Positions 41,281 to 50,771 of a stretch of 64,000 nucleotides of DNA are shown piece by piece. The stretch is from positions 80,784 through 144,783 of the forward strand of contig NZ_QMBQ01000013.1 in assembly GCF_003289965.1 (NCBI RefSeq), given 5' to 3'. This DNA is from Mesorhizobium atlanticum. Lineage in GTDB: Bacteria; Pseudomonadota; Alphaproteobacteria; Rhizobiales; Rhizobiaceae. The notes under the pieces were generated by a model. That model did not search any database. It worked only from the letters and a program-made list of their open reading frames with translations, and was not told the origin of the DNA. Both the position numbers and the translations under genes were made by a program. Each line of letters starts with the position of its first letter. Position 1 is the first letter of the stretch.

Positions 41281-42615
41281 TCACCTGTTCACCGAATAGC
41301 AGTCGACCTGCGGCTCGCTCGGCAGCACGCCGGAAACGCCGATGACGAAGCCCGGCGCGTCGAGCAGCGAGGCCCAATGCTCGCTCTTCTGGTCGAGCTC
41401 CAGGCACAGCCGGTCCCCGTCATAGGGGATCTCGCGCGGCTGCGAATGCAGCGGCTTCAGCGGAATGCCGGGCAGGCGCGATTTCCACAGGCCCTCGAAC
41501 TGGTCGGCCGAGCCGACCGTCGCCTGGTTGACGAAGATCTTGCGCAGCGCGTCCTCCGAAAGCTCAGAGCCGACGCGGATGACGATGCGGCTGGCGACCA
41601 GCAGCTTCGGGTTGTCGATGCGCACCTTCCAGACATTGGTGGCGTGCCGCATGACCGGCAGCGCGCGCGACTTCGGCTCGATGTAGCGCAGGCTGAGGAT
41701 AAGCGAGCGCAAGGCGTCGGCCAGCGCCATATAGGCGGGCCCGGGCGCCATGTGGTCATAGGCCGGCAGCTCGCCGAGCCGCCGCGAGCTCGAGCCGTAG
41801 GTGGCCATCTCGCCGGCGAGGCCGGCAAGCTCGAGATAGAGCTCGGCCGGATGGAAGACGTCCTGCGCCAGCATATGCGCAAGGCGCGGCCGCGCGGCGT
41901 TGGCGAGGTGCAGCATCAAAAGGTCCTCGACGCTGCGGCCGGCCCCGCCCATCACCATCTTGCCATGCGCCTCGGCGATCTGGTCGAGGCCGGTGACGAC
42001 CTCCTGCAGCAATTGCCGGTACCAGGCGACGGCGCCGGTGATCAGCGTCGGCGGCAAAAAGGACTGGTCGAGCGAGACGCCACCATCGGCACGAACGCCT
42101 TTGATGTCGGCGACCGGCAGCGCAGTATAACCGCCGACCGACTTGCCGGGCGCCAGCAGCACGGCTTGCGGCCGGGCGATCTCGATCTCCTCCGGATCGG
42201 CGCCGCCCTGCACGGCATCGCGCACCGGGACGATCTTGCCGTGGTAGCGCGCGCCGGTCGATTGGGCATGCGCCGGATCGAATCCGACGCCGCCGGGCGG
42301 TTCGAGCGGCAGCGCCACCAGCACCGATCCGGCGCCGGTGTCGGCCGTGACCGGCAACGGCTTCGGCGCGTCCATCAGCTCCGGGATGGAGAAGGGCGTG
42401 CCGTCCGGAAAGATGCCTCGGGCGGACACGATCGACACCTGGCCGGCGTCGAGCAGCGACTGGTCGAGCGTCAGCTGCTGGAAGCCGAATGTATGGAGCT
42501 GGCCCGCCTGCAAGGCGCCGCGCACCATCCCCTCGAAGAACCGGTCCTGCTGCTGAAAATGCTGGGTCCTCAAGAAGAGGCCCTCGGACCACAGCACCCT
42601 GTTTGCGTCGCTCAT
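41281..42615 (-). CDS. tssK: T6SS baseplate-membrane connector TssK
   Basis: A 444-residue TssK/ImpJ-family protein. Diagnostic regions are VLWSEGLFLRTQHFQQQDRFFEG at the start, LLHLANAARPRLAHMLAQDVFHPAELYLELAGLAGEMATY in the middle and the LPGIPLKPLHSQPREIPYDGDRLCLEL C-terminus. TssK links the baseplate to TssL/TssM in the cytoplasm. The ATG at 42615 was chosen by homology, with an AGAGAG purine run upstream; the open frame continues further but has no matching sequence. It is followed by tssL after 4 nt. Confidence 0.94.
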   Translation of the reverse strand: MSDANRVLWSEGLFLRTQHFQQQDRFFEGMVRGALQAGQLHTFGFQQLTLDQSLLDAGQVSIVSARGIFPDGTPFSIPELMDAPKPLPVTADTGAGSVLVALPLEPPGGVGFDPAHAQSTGARYHGKIVPVRDAVQGGADPEEIEIARPQAVLLAPGKSVGGYTALPVADIKGVRADGGVSLDQSFLPPTLITGAVAWYRQLLQEVVTGLDQIAEAHGKMVMGGAGRSVEDLLMLHLANAARPRLAHMLAQDVFHPAELYLELAGLAGEMATYGSSSRRLGELPAYDHMAPGPAYMALADALRSLILSLRYIEPKSRALPVMRHATNVWKVRIDNPKLLVASRIVIRVGSELSEDALRKIFVNQATVGSADQFEGLWKSRLPGIPLKPLHSQPREIPYDGDRLCLELDQKSEHWASLLDAPGFVIGVSGVLPSEPQVDCYSVNR

Positions 42616-42650
42616 GCTGCCACTCTCTGCACTGCCCTGTTGGCGCTTCG

Positions 42651-43103
42651 CTAGGCGGATATGCCGCCCTTGCCGAGGCTGACATTGATGGTGAATTTCG
42701 ATCCCGGCGATACCGACTTGGTCGTTCGCCAGTTGCGTCCGCCCGGTTCGCGGATCAGCGCGACGAAGCCCAGCGCCGTCGCGTTCGGCTCGACCGTGAT
42801 GGTCTTGGCCGCCGTCTTGCCCGGCGCGACCGAGATCGAGTCGGAGCCGATCAGGTCGGCGCCCAGCGCCGAACCGGCATCGCCCTGCAGCGCGAAATAG
42901 TCGGCCGAGTTGAACTTGCCGGTGCTGGCAAGCCGCATCACCAGCACCGTCACCGGCCGGTCGCCGCCGCCCGGTCCCGGATTCATGCCGGCGCCGCCGG
43001 TCACGTTGACCGAGATCACCGATGGTTTCGGCGGGCCGCTCTGGCAAGCCGCAAGCAGCCCCGTGGCGCCGAGGGCAACGATGAATTCGCGTCTGTCGAT
43101 CAT
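42651..43103 (-). CDS. tssJ: T6SS outer-membrane lipoprotein TssJ
   Basis: A 150-residue lipoprotein. The signal MIDRREFIVALGATGLLAAC ends in a lipobox (LAAC) with the lipidated Cys at 20; an RR pair hints at Tat use. The mature part is beta-rich (VISVNVTGGAGMNPGPGGGDRPVTVLVMRLAS, TTKSVSPGSKFTINVSL), as in TssJ transthyretin-like folds that hold TssM to the outer membrane. It lies between tagH (3 nt) and tssK (35 nt). Only one tssJ exists for the two TssM copies. Confidence 0.9.
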   Translation of the reverse strand: MIDRREFIVALGATGLLAACQSGPPKPSVISVNVTGGAGMNPGPGGGDRPVTVLVMRLASTGKFNSADYFALQGDAGSALGADLIGSDSISVAPGKTAAKTITVEPNATALGFVALIREPGGRNWRTTKSVSPGSKFTINVSLGKGGISA

Positions 43104-43106
43104 GCT

Positions 43107-44555
43107 TCACTCCTCTTCATATGCATCCCTGAAGTCTGCGCCGATCTCGCCCAGGAAGCTCGATTCCGCGCTCTGGGCGATGTCGCGATGGCGTTTCTGG
43201 TAGAGCTCCCACAGCTTGGCGTTGCGCCCGCCGGCGAGCAGATTGCCGATCGCGGAATTGGACTTGAGCTCTTCCTCGATCGCGGCCGGATCGAAACGAT
43301 CGATCATGCGCCGCAGCGCCGCCTGCACGCCGCGCCAGGCGCGCACGTGATGTTGCGCAAGGTCCTTCACCGCGTCGCCGATCGCCGCCTCGCCGGAGAG
43401 GAAGCCGGGGCTGCGTTCGGCGATGATGGTGACGATCACGTCCTCGACCGTCGGCAGGAACTTGAGCGGGTTGACTTCCGAAGACCCGACAACTGTCTGT
43501 GCGACGCGCGCGCTTCCCTTTTCTTCTGCTCGCTTGCGCAACAGCTGCATCAGGCCATCCAGCATCAGCCTGTATTCGCGCCCAAATTTCTCCATTTCGG
43601 CGATCGCGTCGCGCCCGGGGAAATCGGCCTCCTCGACGCCCATGCCGCGCAGGAATGCGGCGCGCAGTTCCATGTCGCTCGGCGCGGGCTGCATTGGACG
43701 CGATGGCCTCGGCACGGATGCAGGGCGAGGTTGCGGGGGTTCGGGCGCCTGGGCCGGTATCTCCCACGGACGGGCCGCCTTCGGCTTCTCGGCGGGCCGC
43801 TCGTCGCGACCAACTGGATCGCCGCTGTTGCCGGAAGCGGGCGTCGCGGCTGGCCCAAAGCTGAAATCGTCGAAGCTAGCCGCTTTCGGCGCGGGCTCGG
43901 GCATGTCGTTGCGCGCAGGTATGTCGCCAAAGCCGAACGGGTCCGCTCGGCCGGCGGCGGGCTCGTCGTTCGAGATCGGCGTCGCCACCGGATCGAGGCT
44001 GAACGGGTCGTCGAAAGCCGGCGAGCTCCGCTGGTTCGAAGCGCGATCGTAAGCACCGGGCACAGGTTGCTCGAATGGATCGGGCAGTCCTGCCGGGCGC
44101 GGCCGCGGCGGCTCCTCCTCGACCTTGGCCGAGAAGAAATCGTCGCCGCCGATACTGGCTGGCGTCCGCGATTGTGGCGACGACCATGCCGGCGCGGCGT
44201 TGGCGATCGGCGCCTGACCGATCGAGGTGTGGCCGGCGCCCGGCTGGATCTCGACATGGAGCACATAGTCGCCCATGCGCAGCCGCATGCCGCTTTGCAG
44301 GCGGGTCGACCTGCCGGTTCCGAGCGGGCTGTCGGAGTTGTCGATGAACAATCCGCTGCTCGATGTATCGGTGACATAATAGCCGTCGCGGCCACCGCTG
44401 ATCTTGCAGTGCGCACGCGAGACGAACATATCCGGATCGTCGATCCGCCAGCCGGCATCGGCACTGCGGCCGATCACCAACTCGCCCTCGTCGAGCCGGG
44501 TCTGCCTGACCACCTGTGAGCGCGGGCCTTGTTCCAGGGTCAGAAGCAGGCTCAT
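43107..44555 (-). CDS. tagH: T6SS FHA-domain protein TagH, copy 2
   Basis: A 482-residue protein. The N-terminal FHA domain (ELVIGRSADAGWRIDDPDMFVSRAHCKI, DTSSSGLFIDN) is followed by a long Pro/Ala/Asp-rich linker and a C-terminal TagH domain (AFLRGMGVEEADFPGRDAIAEMEKFGREYRLMLDGLMQLLRKRAEEKG, NPLKFLPTVEDVIVTIIAERSPGF). The loop position that is NGT in copy 1 is SGL here, so phosphopeptide affinity may differ. It overlaps tssG by 4 nt (ATGA). It lies in the main structural operon, whereas copy 1 sits near PpkA/PppA. Confidence 0.9.
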   Translation of the reverse strand: MSLLLTLEQGPRSQVVRQTRLDEGELVIGRSADAGWRIDDPDMFVSRAHCKISGGRDGYYVTDTSSSGLFIDNSDSPLGTGRSTRLQSGMRLRMGDYVLHVEIQPGAGHTSIGQAPIANAAPAWSSPQSRTPASIGGDDFFSAKVEEEPPRPRPAGLPDPFEQPVPGAYDRASNQRSSPAFDDPFSLDPVATPISNDEPAAGRADPFGFGDIPARNDMPEPAPKAASFDDFSFGPAATPASGNSGDPVGRDERPAEKPKAARPWEIPAQAPEPPQPRPASVPRPSRPMQPAPSDMELRAAFLRGMGVEEADFPGRDAIAEMEKFGREYRLMLDGLMQLLRKRAEEKGSARVAQTVVGSSEVNPLKFLPTVEDVIVTIIAERSPGFLSGEAAIGDAVKDLAQHHVRAWRGVQAALRRMIDRFDPAAIEEELKSNSAIGNLLAGGRNAKLWELYQKRHRDIAQSAESSFLGEIGADFRDAYEEE

Positions 44556-45619
44556 GCGGCTGCCTCCACCATGTCCGGCCGCCAGCCGACGATGGTGCGC
44601 AGCCTAAGATCGTCGGCGTCACCCTTCTCGGCGGGGCGCGAAAGCCAGGAGGTTCGGCCGAGTTGGATGGTTCCCATTTTAGGCGGTGGCACCGCCTCCC
44701 GCGCGAGCACGATCCTGAGATCGACGTCGAGCGGCTCTCCGATCATCTCGCGCACCGCCTCCTTGAACAGGGCAAGGCGCCGTTCTCCGGGCAGGAACGA
44801 CTTGAAGTCGTCGAGGCTGAGCGGACCGACGCGCAACTCGATCCGACTCTGCCGGCTGAAGACGCGCGGGCCGATCGTTGCGCCGCTGCCCAACGCCGCA
44901 TAAGCCTTTCCGACACGGCTCTGCAGCGCCTTCGGTATGGTGATCCAGGCGGCGACGAATTCCTTGATCTGCACCGGCACCTTGAAGGCCGTCGCGAGAA
45001 ACAGCGTCAGCCGCTCCGCGCCGTCGACCTGGTTGGCCAGCGATCCGGCCTGACGCAGCCGCACCGTGTCGAGCTCGGGATCCTGCGTGCCGGGCAGACC
45101 GATGCCCGCCATGGCTTCCAGCATGGCGCGCACGCGCCCGCCGACCGAACGTTCGACCTGCACCGCCGGATGCGCGTCCGCCCAAGCGCGATAGTAGAGC
45201 GCGATCATGCGGTGCTGCAGGATGTTGACGAAGTCGACGAAGGTCGTGTCGCTGGTCTGCCCGGCGTCGGCGCCGGTGAACCAGCGCTGCGACAGCCGGT
45301 CGAGCACCCAGCGGGTCAGATGCAGCGGCATCGGCCCTTCGGGCCCGAGCAGGCCGAGATTGGCGACGGTCACCCGCGCCGGAGCCTTGTCGCCCGCACC
45401 CTGGAATTTGACCACGTCCCTGGCCGAGAAGCTCAGGCGCACATGCTGGCCGAGCCTTGCCGGCTCCCGCTCCGCGGTTCCGGAATGGCCGAACAGGCCG
45501 CGTCGCTGCTCCAGCCGGCGCAGCAGTTCGAAGAAGTCGTACTCCTCCGACAGTGGTTCCGCTTCGGTTGGGGCCGGCCGCGCTAGATCAGGTAGCGATT
45601 GCCGGGCGTCATCGGCCAT
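44552..45619 (-). CDS. tssG: T6SS baseplate protein TssG
   Basis: A 355-residue TssG/ImpH-family protein (YDFFELLRRLEQRR, VRLSFSARDVVKFQ, NLGLLGPEGPMPLHLTRWVLDR, FVDFVNILQHRMIALYYRAWADAHP). It forms the baseplate wedge with TssE and TssF. The ATG at 45619 lies inside the end of tssF (37-nt overlap) and gives the normal family length; longer in-frame sequence upstream does not look like TssG. Confidence 0.93.
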   Translation of the reverse strand: MADDARQSLPDLARPAPTEAEPLSEEYDFFELLRRLEQRRGLFGHSGTAEREPARLGQHVRLSFSARDVVKFQGAGDKAPARVTVANLGLLGPEGPMPLHLTRWVLDRLSQRWFTGADAGQTSDTTFVDFVNILQHRMIALYYRAWADAHPAVQVERSVGGRVRAMLEAMAGIGLPGTQDPELDTVRLRQAGSLANQVDGAERLTLFLATAFKVPVQIKEFVAAWITIPKALQSRVGKAYAALGSGATIGPRVFSRQSRIELRVGPLSLDDFKSFLPGERRLALFKEAVREMIGEPLDVDLRIVLAREAVPPPKMGTIQLGRTSWLSRPAEKGDADDLRLRTIVGWRPDMVEAAA

Positions 45620-47457
45620 GGCACATCCTCCTGCTTCTGCAGCAACCGCGTCCGCGTCCGCACGAAACCATTTATCCCGGCATGGCGGGCGAACAGCCGC
45701 GCCAGCAAGGCCGACAGCAGCAGCGAGCTTTGTCCCGCCAGCACCGACTGGTCGACATGCAGCGTCACCTCGGTGCCGCGGCCGAAACACATCGGCCCGT
45801 CGATCTGCAGCCGCTCGATCACCGGGCGCGAGTCGATGCGGGTGATCGAATGCACGTTGCGGGCAAGGCTCGGATCGCCGCGGTCGGCATAAAGGTCGAG
45901 CAGCGCGTGCAGCGGGTCGACGCCGCGGCCTTCCTTGGCGAGGCTGAGGAAATTGAGCGAGAGCTGCGCGACCAGCCGCCAAGCAAGATTGTCGGCGCGG
46001 GATTCGCCTTCGGCGCCGGCCGGCAGCGCTGCCGGAATCGCCGGCTGCGGTGGCCGCAACGCGCCGAGCAGCCGCACTGCTTCCACCGGATCGGCGGTCT
46101 CAAGCGTCAGCGTCGGCGTGTCGTCCAGGATCGGCAGGTCGCGGTTGGTGCAAAGCGCCATCACGTCGAGGCGCTTGAGCGGCCGGTTCGCCGGACTCCC
46201 CGCCGGGCGCGAGACCGCGATAAAGACATCGTCGCCGGTATAGGAGGTGCGGGTCAGGCCTTCGCGCCGCTCGTCCTCCGTCGCCCGGCGCGGCCGCCGC
46301 TCGGTCGAATAGACCCAGCCGCTGCCGCGGTTCTGCCCGAGGCTGAACAATTCCGGAATGACCGCCTCGCTGCCTTCGGCGTCGGCGTCTTCCACCCGGG
46401 TGACGCGGAAGATCTCGAAGTCGCGCGCCCTGGTGCGGTCGGCATGCAGCACCTGGCGCGTCCGGCGCGGATCGATCTCGACGACGTTGCACTCGCGTTC
46501 GAAGAGATTGATGATCGGCGTCGCGAACAGCTCGAAATCGGCCGCCGTCACATCGGCGAGCTCCGGCACCGGCCGCCGGAACAGGAAGATGATCTCTATT
46601 GCCCCGTCGCACTTGCGGATCACCGGCTGCAGGCCGGCGACCCGCACAAAGTGGAAGCGCTCGGGGATCATGAAATATTCGCGCAGCAGCCGGTATCCCT
46701 CGAAGGTCGGGCGGGTGCGCGGCATCAGCGCTTCATCGTCGTGGATGCCGATCATTTCGGGCTCGGGCAGGGCGGTGAGCGGATTGGTCTTGCCTTCCGC
46801 CCGCGCGCCGACGGCCGAGCAGGCGCCGAAGATCGCGTCGAAGATAAGCGGCGCCTTGGCGCGTCCGGCGAAATAGAGGTCGAGGCGGTCGAGCGACAAT
46901 TCGCTGAGCTTGCCTTTTACGGTCCGCGCCAGCGTGATGCGGAACGCCGCTTCGCCCCGCACGCCGCCGACCGGCGCGATGCCGGCGGCGGCCAGCGCGC
47001 TGCGGTCCTGGAAATAGCTGACCGAATTGATCGCGATCGGCCACAGCGTGACCTCTTGCGCGGTGGTGAAGGTCGAGCGCGTCGAGAGCCCTGGATGCAG
47101 GCCAGAGACCAGCCGCGTGCCGCGCGCGACGGCGTGGCCGGCGATCATCGACTGCACCTGCTGTCCGGGTTTCAGCACTGCCATTGCCGTCGCCGGCGCC
47201 GGCGTCACCAGGTCCGGATAGAGCACGTCGAGCACGGCGCGCGAGAAGCGCGAGCGCTCCGCGTCGACCTTCAGCCGTGTGCGCGCGGCAAGGAAGGCTA
47301 CGCCGTCGAGAAGCCTTTCGACATAAGGGTCGGGGCAGGGGACCGTGTCGAGGGAAAGATTGCGCGCGACCGCCGGGTGCATGTCGGCGAATTCCGCGGC
47401 AAGCGCCCGGATATGGGTCAGTTCCTCTTCGTAATACTCCACGAAGACCCGATCCAT
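45583..47457 (-). CDS. tssF: T6SS baseplate protein TssF
   Basis: A 624-residue TssF/ImpG-family protein. The start FVEYYEEELTHIRALAAEFADMHPAVARNL and the region VERLLDGVAFLAARTRLKVDAE are diagnostic. RLNLLSLA-like and NGFVRTRTRLLQKQEDVPWPMTPGNRYLI segments mark the C-terminus. It is a wedge component of the baseplate. It is 1 nt downstream of tssE and overlaps tssG by 37 nt, consistent with coupled translation. Confidence 0.94.
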   Translation of the reverse strand: MDRVFVEYYEEELTHIRALAAEFADMHPAVARNLSLDTVPCPDPYVERLLDGVAFLAARTRLKVDAERSRFSRAVLDVLYPDLVTPAPATAMAVLKPGQQVQSMIAGHAVARGTRLVSGLHPGLSTRSTFTTAQEVTLWPIAINSVSYFQDRSALAAAGIAPVGGVRGEAAFRITLARTVKGKLSELSLDRLDLYFAGRAKAPLIFDAIFGACSAVGARAEGKTNPLTALPEPEMIGIHDDEALMPRTRPTFEGYRLLREYFMIPERFHFVRVAGLQPVIRKCDGAIEIIFLFRRPVPELADVTAADFELFATPIINLFERECNVVEIDPRRTRQVLHADRTRARDFEIFRVTRVEDADAEGSEAVIPELFSLGQNRGSGWVYSTERRPRRATEDERREGLTRTSYTGDDVFIAVSRPAGSPANRPLKRLDVMALCTNRDLPILDDTPTLTLETADPVEAVRLLGALRPPQPAIPAALPAGAEGESRADNLAWRLVAQLSLNFLSLAKEGRGVDPLHALLDLYADRGDPSLARNVHSITRIDSRPVIERLQIDGPMCFGRGTEVTLHVDQSVLAGQSSLLLSALLARLFARHAGINGFVRTRTRLLQKQEDVPWPMTPGNRYLI

Positions 47458-47458
47458 C

Positions 47459-48211
47459 TCAGGTCTCCCGGAATTCGGTTCGCGCCAGGCCGTTGTCGAG
47501 ATTGATCGTGGTGCGCAGCCGCATGCGTTCCGGCGTCGGCGTCATGATCAGCACGGCGTCGATCTCGATCTTGAGACCGACGCTCTTGTCGCCGAGCGTG
47601 ACATTGACGGTCGTCGCGCTTTCCTTGAGACGCGGCTCGAAGGTGGCGAGCACCGCGCGGATCTCGCGCGCCAGGGTATCGCGGTCGAAATCCCGCGACG
47701 AGCGTCCCGAAAAGGACGGCACGCCGTAATTGACGACGCTGCGGCGCACTTCCGGAAAATCGGCGAGCGGCGGCAGTTCGTCCAAAGGCTGTTCGTGCTC
47801 GGCATCGGACAGCATCGGCACGGACTCGAAACGCTCGGTGTTGAAGAGCGCCTCGATGTCGCGCCGGACGGCTTCGCGCAGCACGCGCGCCGACACCACC
47901 ACGCCGCGGCTTTCGATTTCGGCACGATGCTCGATCTGGAAGATCAGCCTGTGCAGCCGCCGTTTCTGCTCGGGCGTCAATTCCGCATCGGCATCGATGA
48001 CGCGCGCGCTGCCGGCAAGAAGAGCCTCGACGCGCTCGGCGCCGAGTTCTTCATCCAGCAGGCGACGCAGCCCATCGATCTCCGACGTCAGCCCGGGCAA
48101 ATCGTTGACAAGGCGGTCCCAGAGGGAGGGCTGAACCGCCTCGCGCTTTGCCCGGGAGCTGCCGGCGAGCTGCGCCTTCGCGCCGGGCCGCTTGGCCTCA
48201 CTTGCCGACAT
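47459..48211 (-). CDS. tssE: T6SS baseplate protein TssE (gp25-like) with an internal insert
   Basis: A 250-residue gp25/lysozyme-related TssE. The usual SLWDRL (residues 29-34) and LREAVRRDIEALFNTERFES (111-130) blocks, which are close together in typical TssE proteins, are separated here by about 75 residues of charged helical sequence. The C-terminal gp25 domain is intact (VPSFSGRSSRDFDRDTLAREIRAVLATFEPRL). The extra segment makes it longer than the usual 130-180 residues. The start overlaps hcp by 14 nt; a later in-frame start would lose SLWDRL. It would nucleate sheath assembly with TssF/TssG. Confidence 0.88.
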   Translation of the reverse strand: MSASEAKRPGAKAQLAGSSRAKREAVQPSLWDRLVNDLPGLTSEIDGLRRLLDEELGAERVEALLAGSARVIDADAELTPEQKRRLHRLIFQIEHRAEIESRGVVVSARVLREAVRRDIEALFNTERFESVPMLSDAEHEQPLDELPPLADFPEVRRSVVNYGVPSFSGRSSRDFDRDTLAREIRAVLATFEPRLKESATTVNVTLGDKSVGLKIEIDAVLIMTPTPERMRLRTTINLDNGLARTEFRET

Positions 48212-48674
48212 AGACGTCCATTTCGATCTCGTCGTCCTTGTTGTAGACGAACTTGATCTTCTTGTAGGCGAAGCTGACCTCTTCCTCGATCAGGTCTGGC
48301 TCGTCGTGCGCCTGCCGCATGTCGTATTCCATGATCGAGGCGTCGGTCAGCGTCACGACCAGGTAGTCGCTGGTCTCGCCGTCGATGGTGCGGCGTGCCG
48401 AAAACACCACCTCATCGAGCGCCTTGTTCTCGAACAGCGCCTTCTTCAGATAGGGCGACGACTTGTCATAGTGCTTGAAGAACTTGATCATTCCCATCGA
48501 CACGCGGCCGCGCCGCGACAGCGAGTTCGGGTCGTAGGGCGCGATCATCTTGTAATCGACGCCGTGGATCTCGATCTCGTCTTCATGGCCGTCGCGTTTG
48601 CTCGGGCCCTTGATGTCCGGGACTTTCAGGAAGCCGTCGATTTTCGTCGAGGGCGCATCGGTTCTGTCTGGCAT
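48198..48674 (-). CDS. hcp: T6SS inner-tube protein Hcp (TssD)
   Basis: A 158-residue Hcp. It opens TKIDGFLKVPDIKGPSKRDGHEDEIEIHGVDYKM and has the typical VVFSARRTIDGETSDYLVVTLTDASIMEYDM strand region and VSFAYKKIKFVY end. Hcp hexamers stack to form the expelled tube and can carry small effectors. It lies 46 nt after tssC; this is the largest gap inside the main operon and could add a ribosome-loading advantage for this abundant protein. The stop overlaps tssE. Confidence 0.95.
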   Translation of the reverse strand: MPDRTDAPSTKIDGFLKVPDIKGPSKRDGHEDEIEIHGVDYKMIAPYDPNSLSRRGRVSMGMIKFFKHYDKSSPYLKKALFENKALDEVVFSARRTIDGETSDYLVVTLTDASIMEYDMRQAHDEPDLIEEEVSFAYKKIKFVYNKDDEIEMDVYVGK

Positions 48675-48720
48675 TGTCTTTCTCCACCGCTACGAAACAA
48701 GATGACTTTGCTTAACGAGT

Positions 48721-50226
48721 TCAGCCCTTCACCGACGGCAGTTCCGACACCAGCCGGAGCGAGGCGTTGATGCCTTCCAGCTGGTAGTGCGGACGCAGAT
48801 AGAAACGGGCATTGTAGTAACCGGGCCGGCCCTCGACGCTGTCGACCTGGACTTCGGCCGCGGCGAGCGGGCGCTTGGCGCGCGCCTTGTCGTCGGCAAA
48901 GGCAGGGTTGGCCAGCACGTACCGGTTGATCCATTCGGTCAACCAGATCTCCATGTCGGTGCGTTCCTTGAACGAGCCGATCTTGTCGCGCGCGATCGCC
49001 TTGAGGTAATGCGCGAAGCGCGAGACCGGGAACAGATAGGGCAGGTTGGCGGAAAGCCGCTCGTTCGACTGCGCGTCGGGATCGACCAGACGCCCGGCGC
49101 GCGTCTCGTCATCCTGCAGCGAATGCGCGCCGATGAAGGCCGCAAGGTCGGTGTTCTTGCGGTGCAGGATCGGCATCAGGCCGAGCTTGGCCAGCTCCGC
49201 CTCGCGCCGGTCGTCGATGGCGACCTCGGTCGGGCACTTCATCGCGATCGAGCCGTCATCGGTCGGGAAGGCGTGCACCGGCAGGTTGAGCACCGTGCCG
49301 CCATTCTCGACGCCGCGGATCTGCGTGCCCCAGCCATAGAGCTTGTGGCTGCGGTTGATGTTCACCCCCATCGGGAAGGCGGCGTTCATCCAGACATATT
49401 TGTTGTGGTCGCCGCCCACCTCCTCCTCGAAGGTGAAGCCCTTCACCGGAACGGTCTCCGAACCATAGGGCAGGCGCGCCAGCACGCGCGGCATGGTGAG
49501 CCCGATATAGCGGGCGTCCTCGCTCTCGCGCAGCGACTGCCAGGAGGCATAGGCCGGGTTGTTCACGATCATCTGCAGGTCCTGCGGGTTGGGCAGTTCC
49601 TGCCAGCTGTCCATGCGGAACAGCCGCGGCGAGGCGGCCGCGATGAACGGCGTATGGGCCGAGGCGCAGACGCCCGAAATGTTGCGCAGCAGCCCGACGT
49701 CGCGCGGATGGTTGGAGAATTCATAGGCGCCGATGATGCAGCCGATCGGCTCGCCGCCCAGCATCGAATACTCGTCCGTGTAGACCTTCTTGAAGATCGG
49801 GCTCTGGTCCCACATCTGGCCTTCATAGTCTTCCAGCGTGTCGGCCAGCTGCTCCTTGGAGATGTTCATCACCCGGATCTTCAGCTTGGTATCCGTCTCG
49901 GTGTTGTTGATCAGGTACCAGAGGCCGCGCCACGTGCCTTCCATCTCGCGCACTTCGGGCGCATGCAGGATCTCGTTGACCTGCGTGGTCAGCATCTTGT
50001 CGATGCCGGCGATCAGCGACTTGATCGACTTGATCGCGTTGGACGAGATGGTCGTGGTCTCGGAGCGCGATTGCGCGGCCAAGGCCAGATTGCGCACCAG
50101 TTGCTGCAGTTTCTCGCTGTCGTCCTTCTTGACCTTGAAATCCTTTTCAAGGAGTCCGCTGAATTCGCCGAGATCGATGGCTTCCGCCTCGGCGGTGGCG
50201 GCTGCGGTCTTTTGCTGTTCGGCCAT
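48721..50226 (-). CDS. tssC: T6SS contractile sheath large subunit TssC (VipB)
   Basis: A 501-residue TssC. Diagnostic regions are IAGIDKMLTTQVNEILHAPEVREMEGTWRGLWYLI, EYSMLGGEPIGCIIGAYEFSNHPRDVGLLRNISGVCASAHTPFIAA and the NARFYLRPHYQLEGINASLRLVSELPS C-terminus. It assembles with TssB into the contractile sheath that ClpV later disassembles. It follows tssB by 3 nt. Confidence 0.96.
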   Translation of the reverse strand: MAEQQKTAAATAEAEAIDLGEFSGLLEKDFKVKKDDSEKLQQLVRNLALAAQSRSETTTISSNAIKSIKSLIAGIDKMLTTQVNEILHAPEVREMEGTWRGLWYLINNTETDTKLKIRVMNISKEQLADTLEDYEGQMWDQSPIFKKVYTDEYSMLGGEPIGCIIGAYEFSNHPRDVGLLRNISGVCASAHTPFIAAASPRLFRMDSWQELPNPQDLQMIVNNPAYASWQSLRESEDARYIGLTMPRVLARLPYGSETVPVKGFTFEEEVGGDHNKYVWMNAAFPMGVNINRSHKLYGWGTQIRGVENGGTVLNLPVHAFPTDDGSIAMKCPTEVAIDDRREAELAKLGLMPILHRKNTDLAAFIGAHSLQDDETRAGRLVDPDAQSNERLSANLPYLFPVSRFAHYLKAIARDKIGSFKERTDMEIWLTEWINRYVLANPAFADDKARAKRPLAAAEVQVDSVEGRPGYYNARFYLRPHYQLEGINASLRLVSELPSVKG

Positions 50227-50229
50227 GAC

Positions 50230-50766
50230 TTACTCCTCGCCCTTGCCGTCATCCATCGCCTGGCTGGCGATCTTGCTCAGCAACGGCTCGTTGTTCAAAA
50301 GCTGCGCGATGCGCTTTTCGGCGTCGACGCGGCCGTCCATGAAGCCCAGCAGCTCTTCGAGCTGACGGCGCATCTTCAGGATCTCGGCCAGCTGGGGGAC
50401 CTGCTCGGCGATCTTGTCCGGCGCGAAGTCGCCCATCTTGGAGAAGGTGAGGTCGATGGCGAGCTCTTCGTCCCGCTCCTGGCCCTCGGCCTGCGGCAGC
50501 GTGTTCTTCACCCGCGCCTTCACGCGCGGCCCCATCGCTTCCATGAATTTCGGGAAGCGGTTGGCGTCGGTTTCGACGAAGTTGCGGTCGAGGACCGACT
50601 TCGACGCTTCCTTGGTCTGTGAGGCGCCGGCAAGGTCCGCCATCACGGCCATGACGAACGGCAGTTCTATCGTCGTCGGGCTGCCGTAGGTTTCAACGTC
50701 GTAGGCGATCTGCACGCGCGGCGCGCGGTTTCTTTCGATGACCTTCGCTTTGCTCTCTGCTGGCAT
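50230..50766 (-). CDS. tssB: T6SS contractile sheath small subunit TssB (VipA)
   Basis: A 178-residue TssB (RAPRVQIAYDVETYGSPTTIELPFVMAVMADLAG, FVETDANRFPKFMEAMGPRVKARV, DLTFSKMGDFAPDKIAEQVPQLAEILKMRRQL). It pairs with TssC. It is 5 nt after tssA and 3 nt before tssC. Confidence 0.96.
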   Translation of the reverse strand: MPAESKAKVIERNRAPRVQIAYDVETYGSPTTIELPFVMAVMADLAGASQTKEASKSVLDRNFVETDANRFPKFMEAMGPRVKARVKNTLPQAEGQERDEELAIDLTFSKMGDFAPDKIAEQVPQLAEILKMRRQLEELLGFMDGRVDAEKRIAQLLNNEPLLSKIASQAMDDGKGEE

Positions 50767-50771
50767 GCTTG

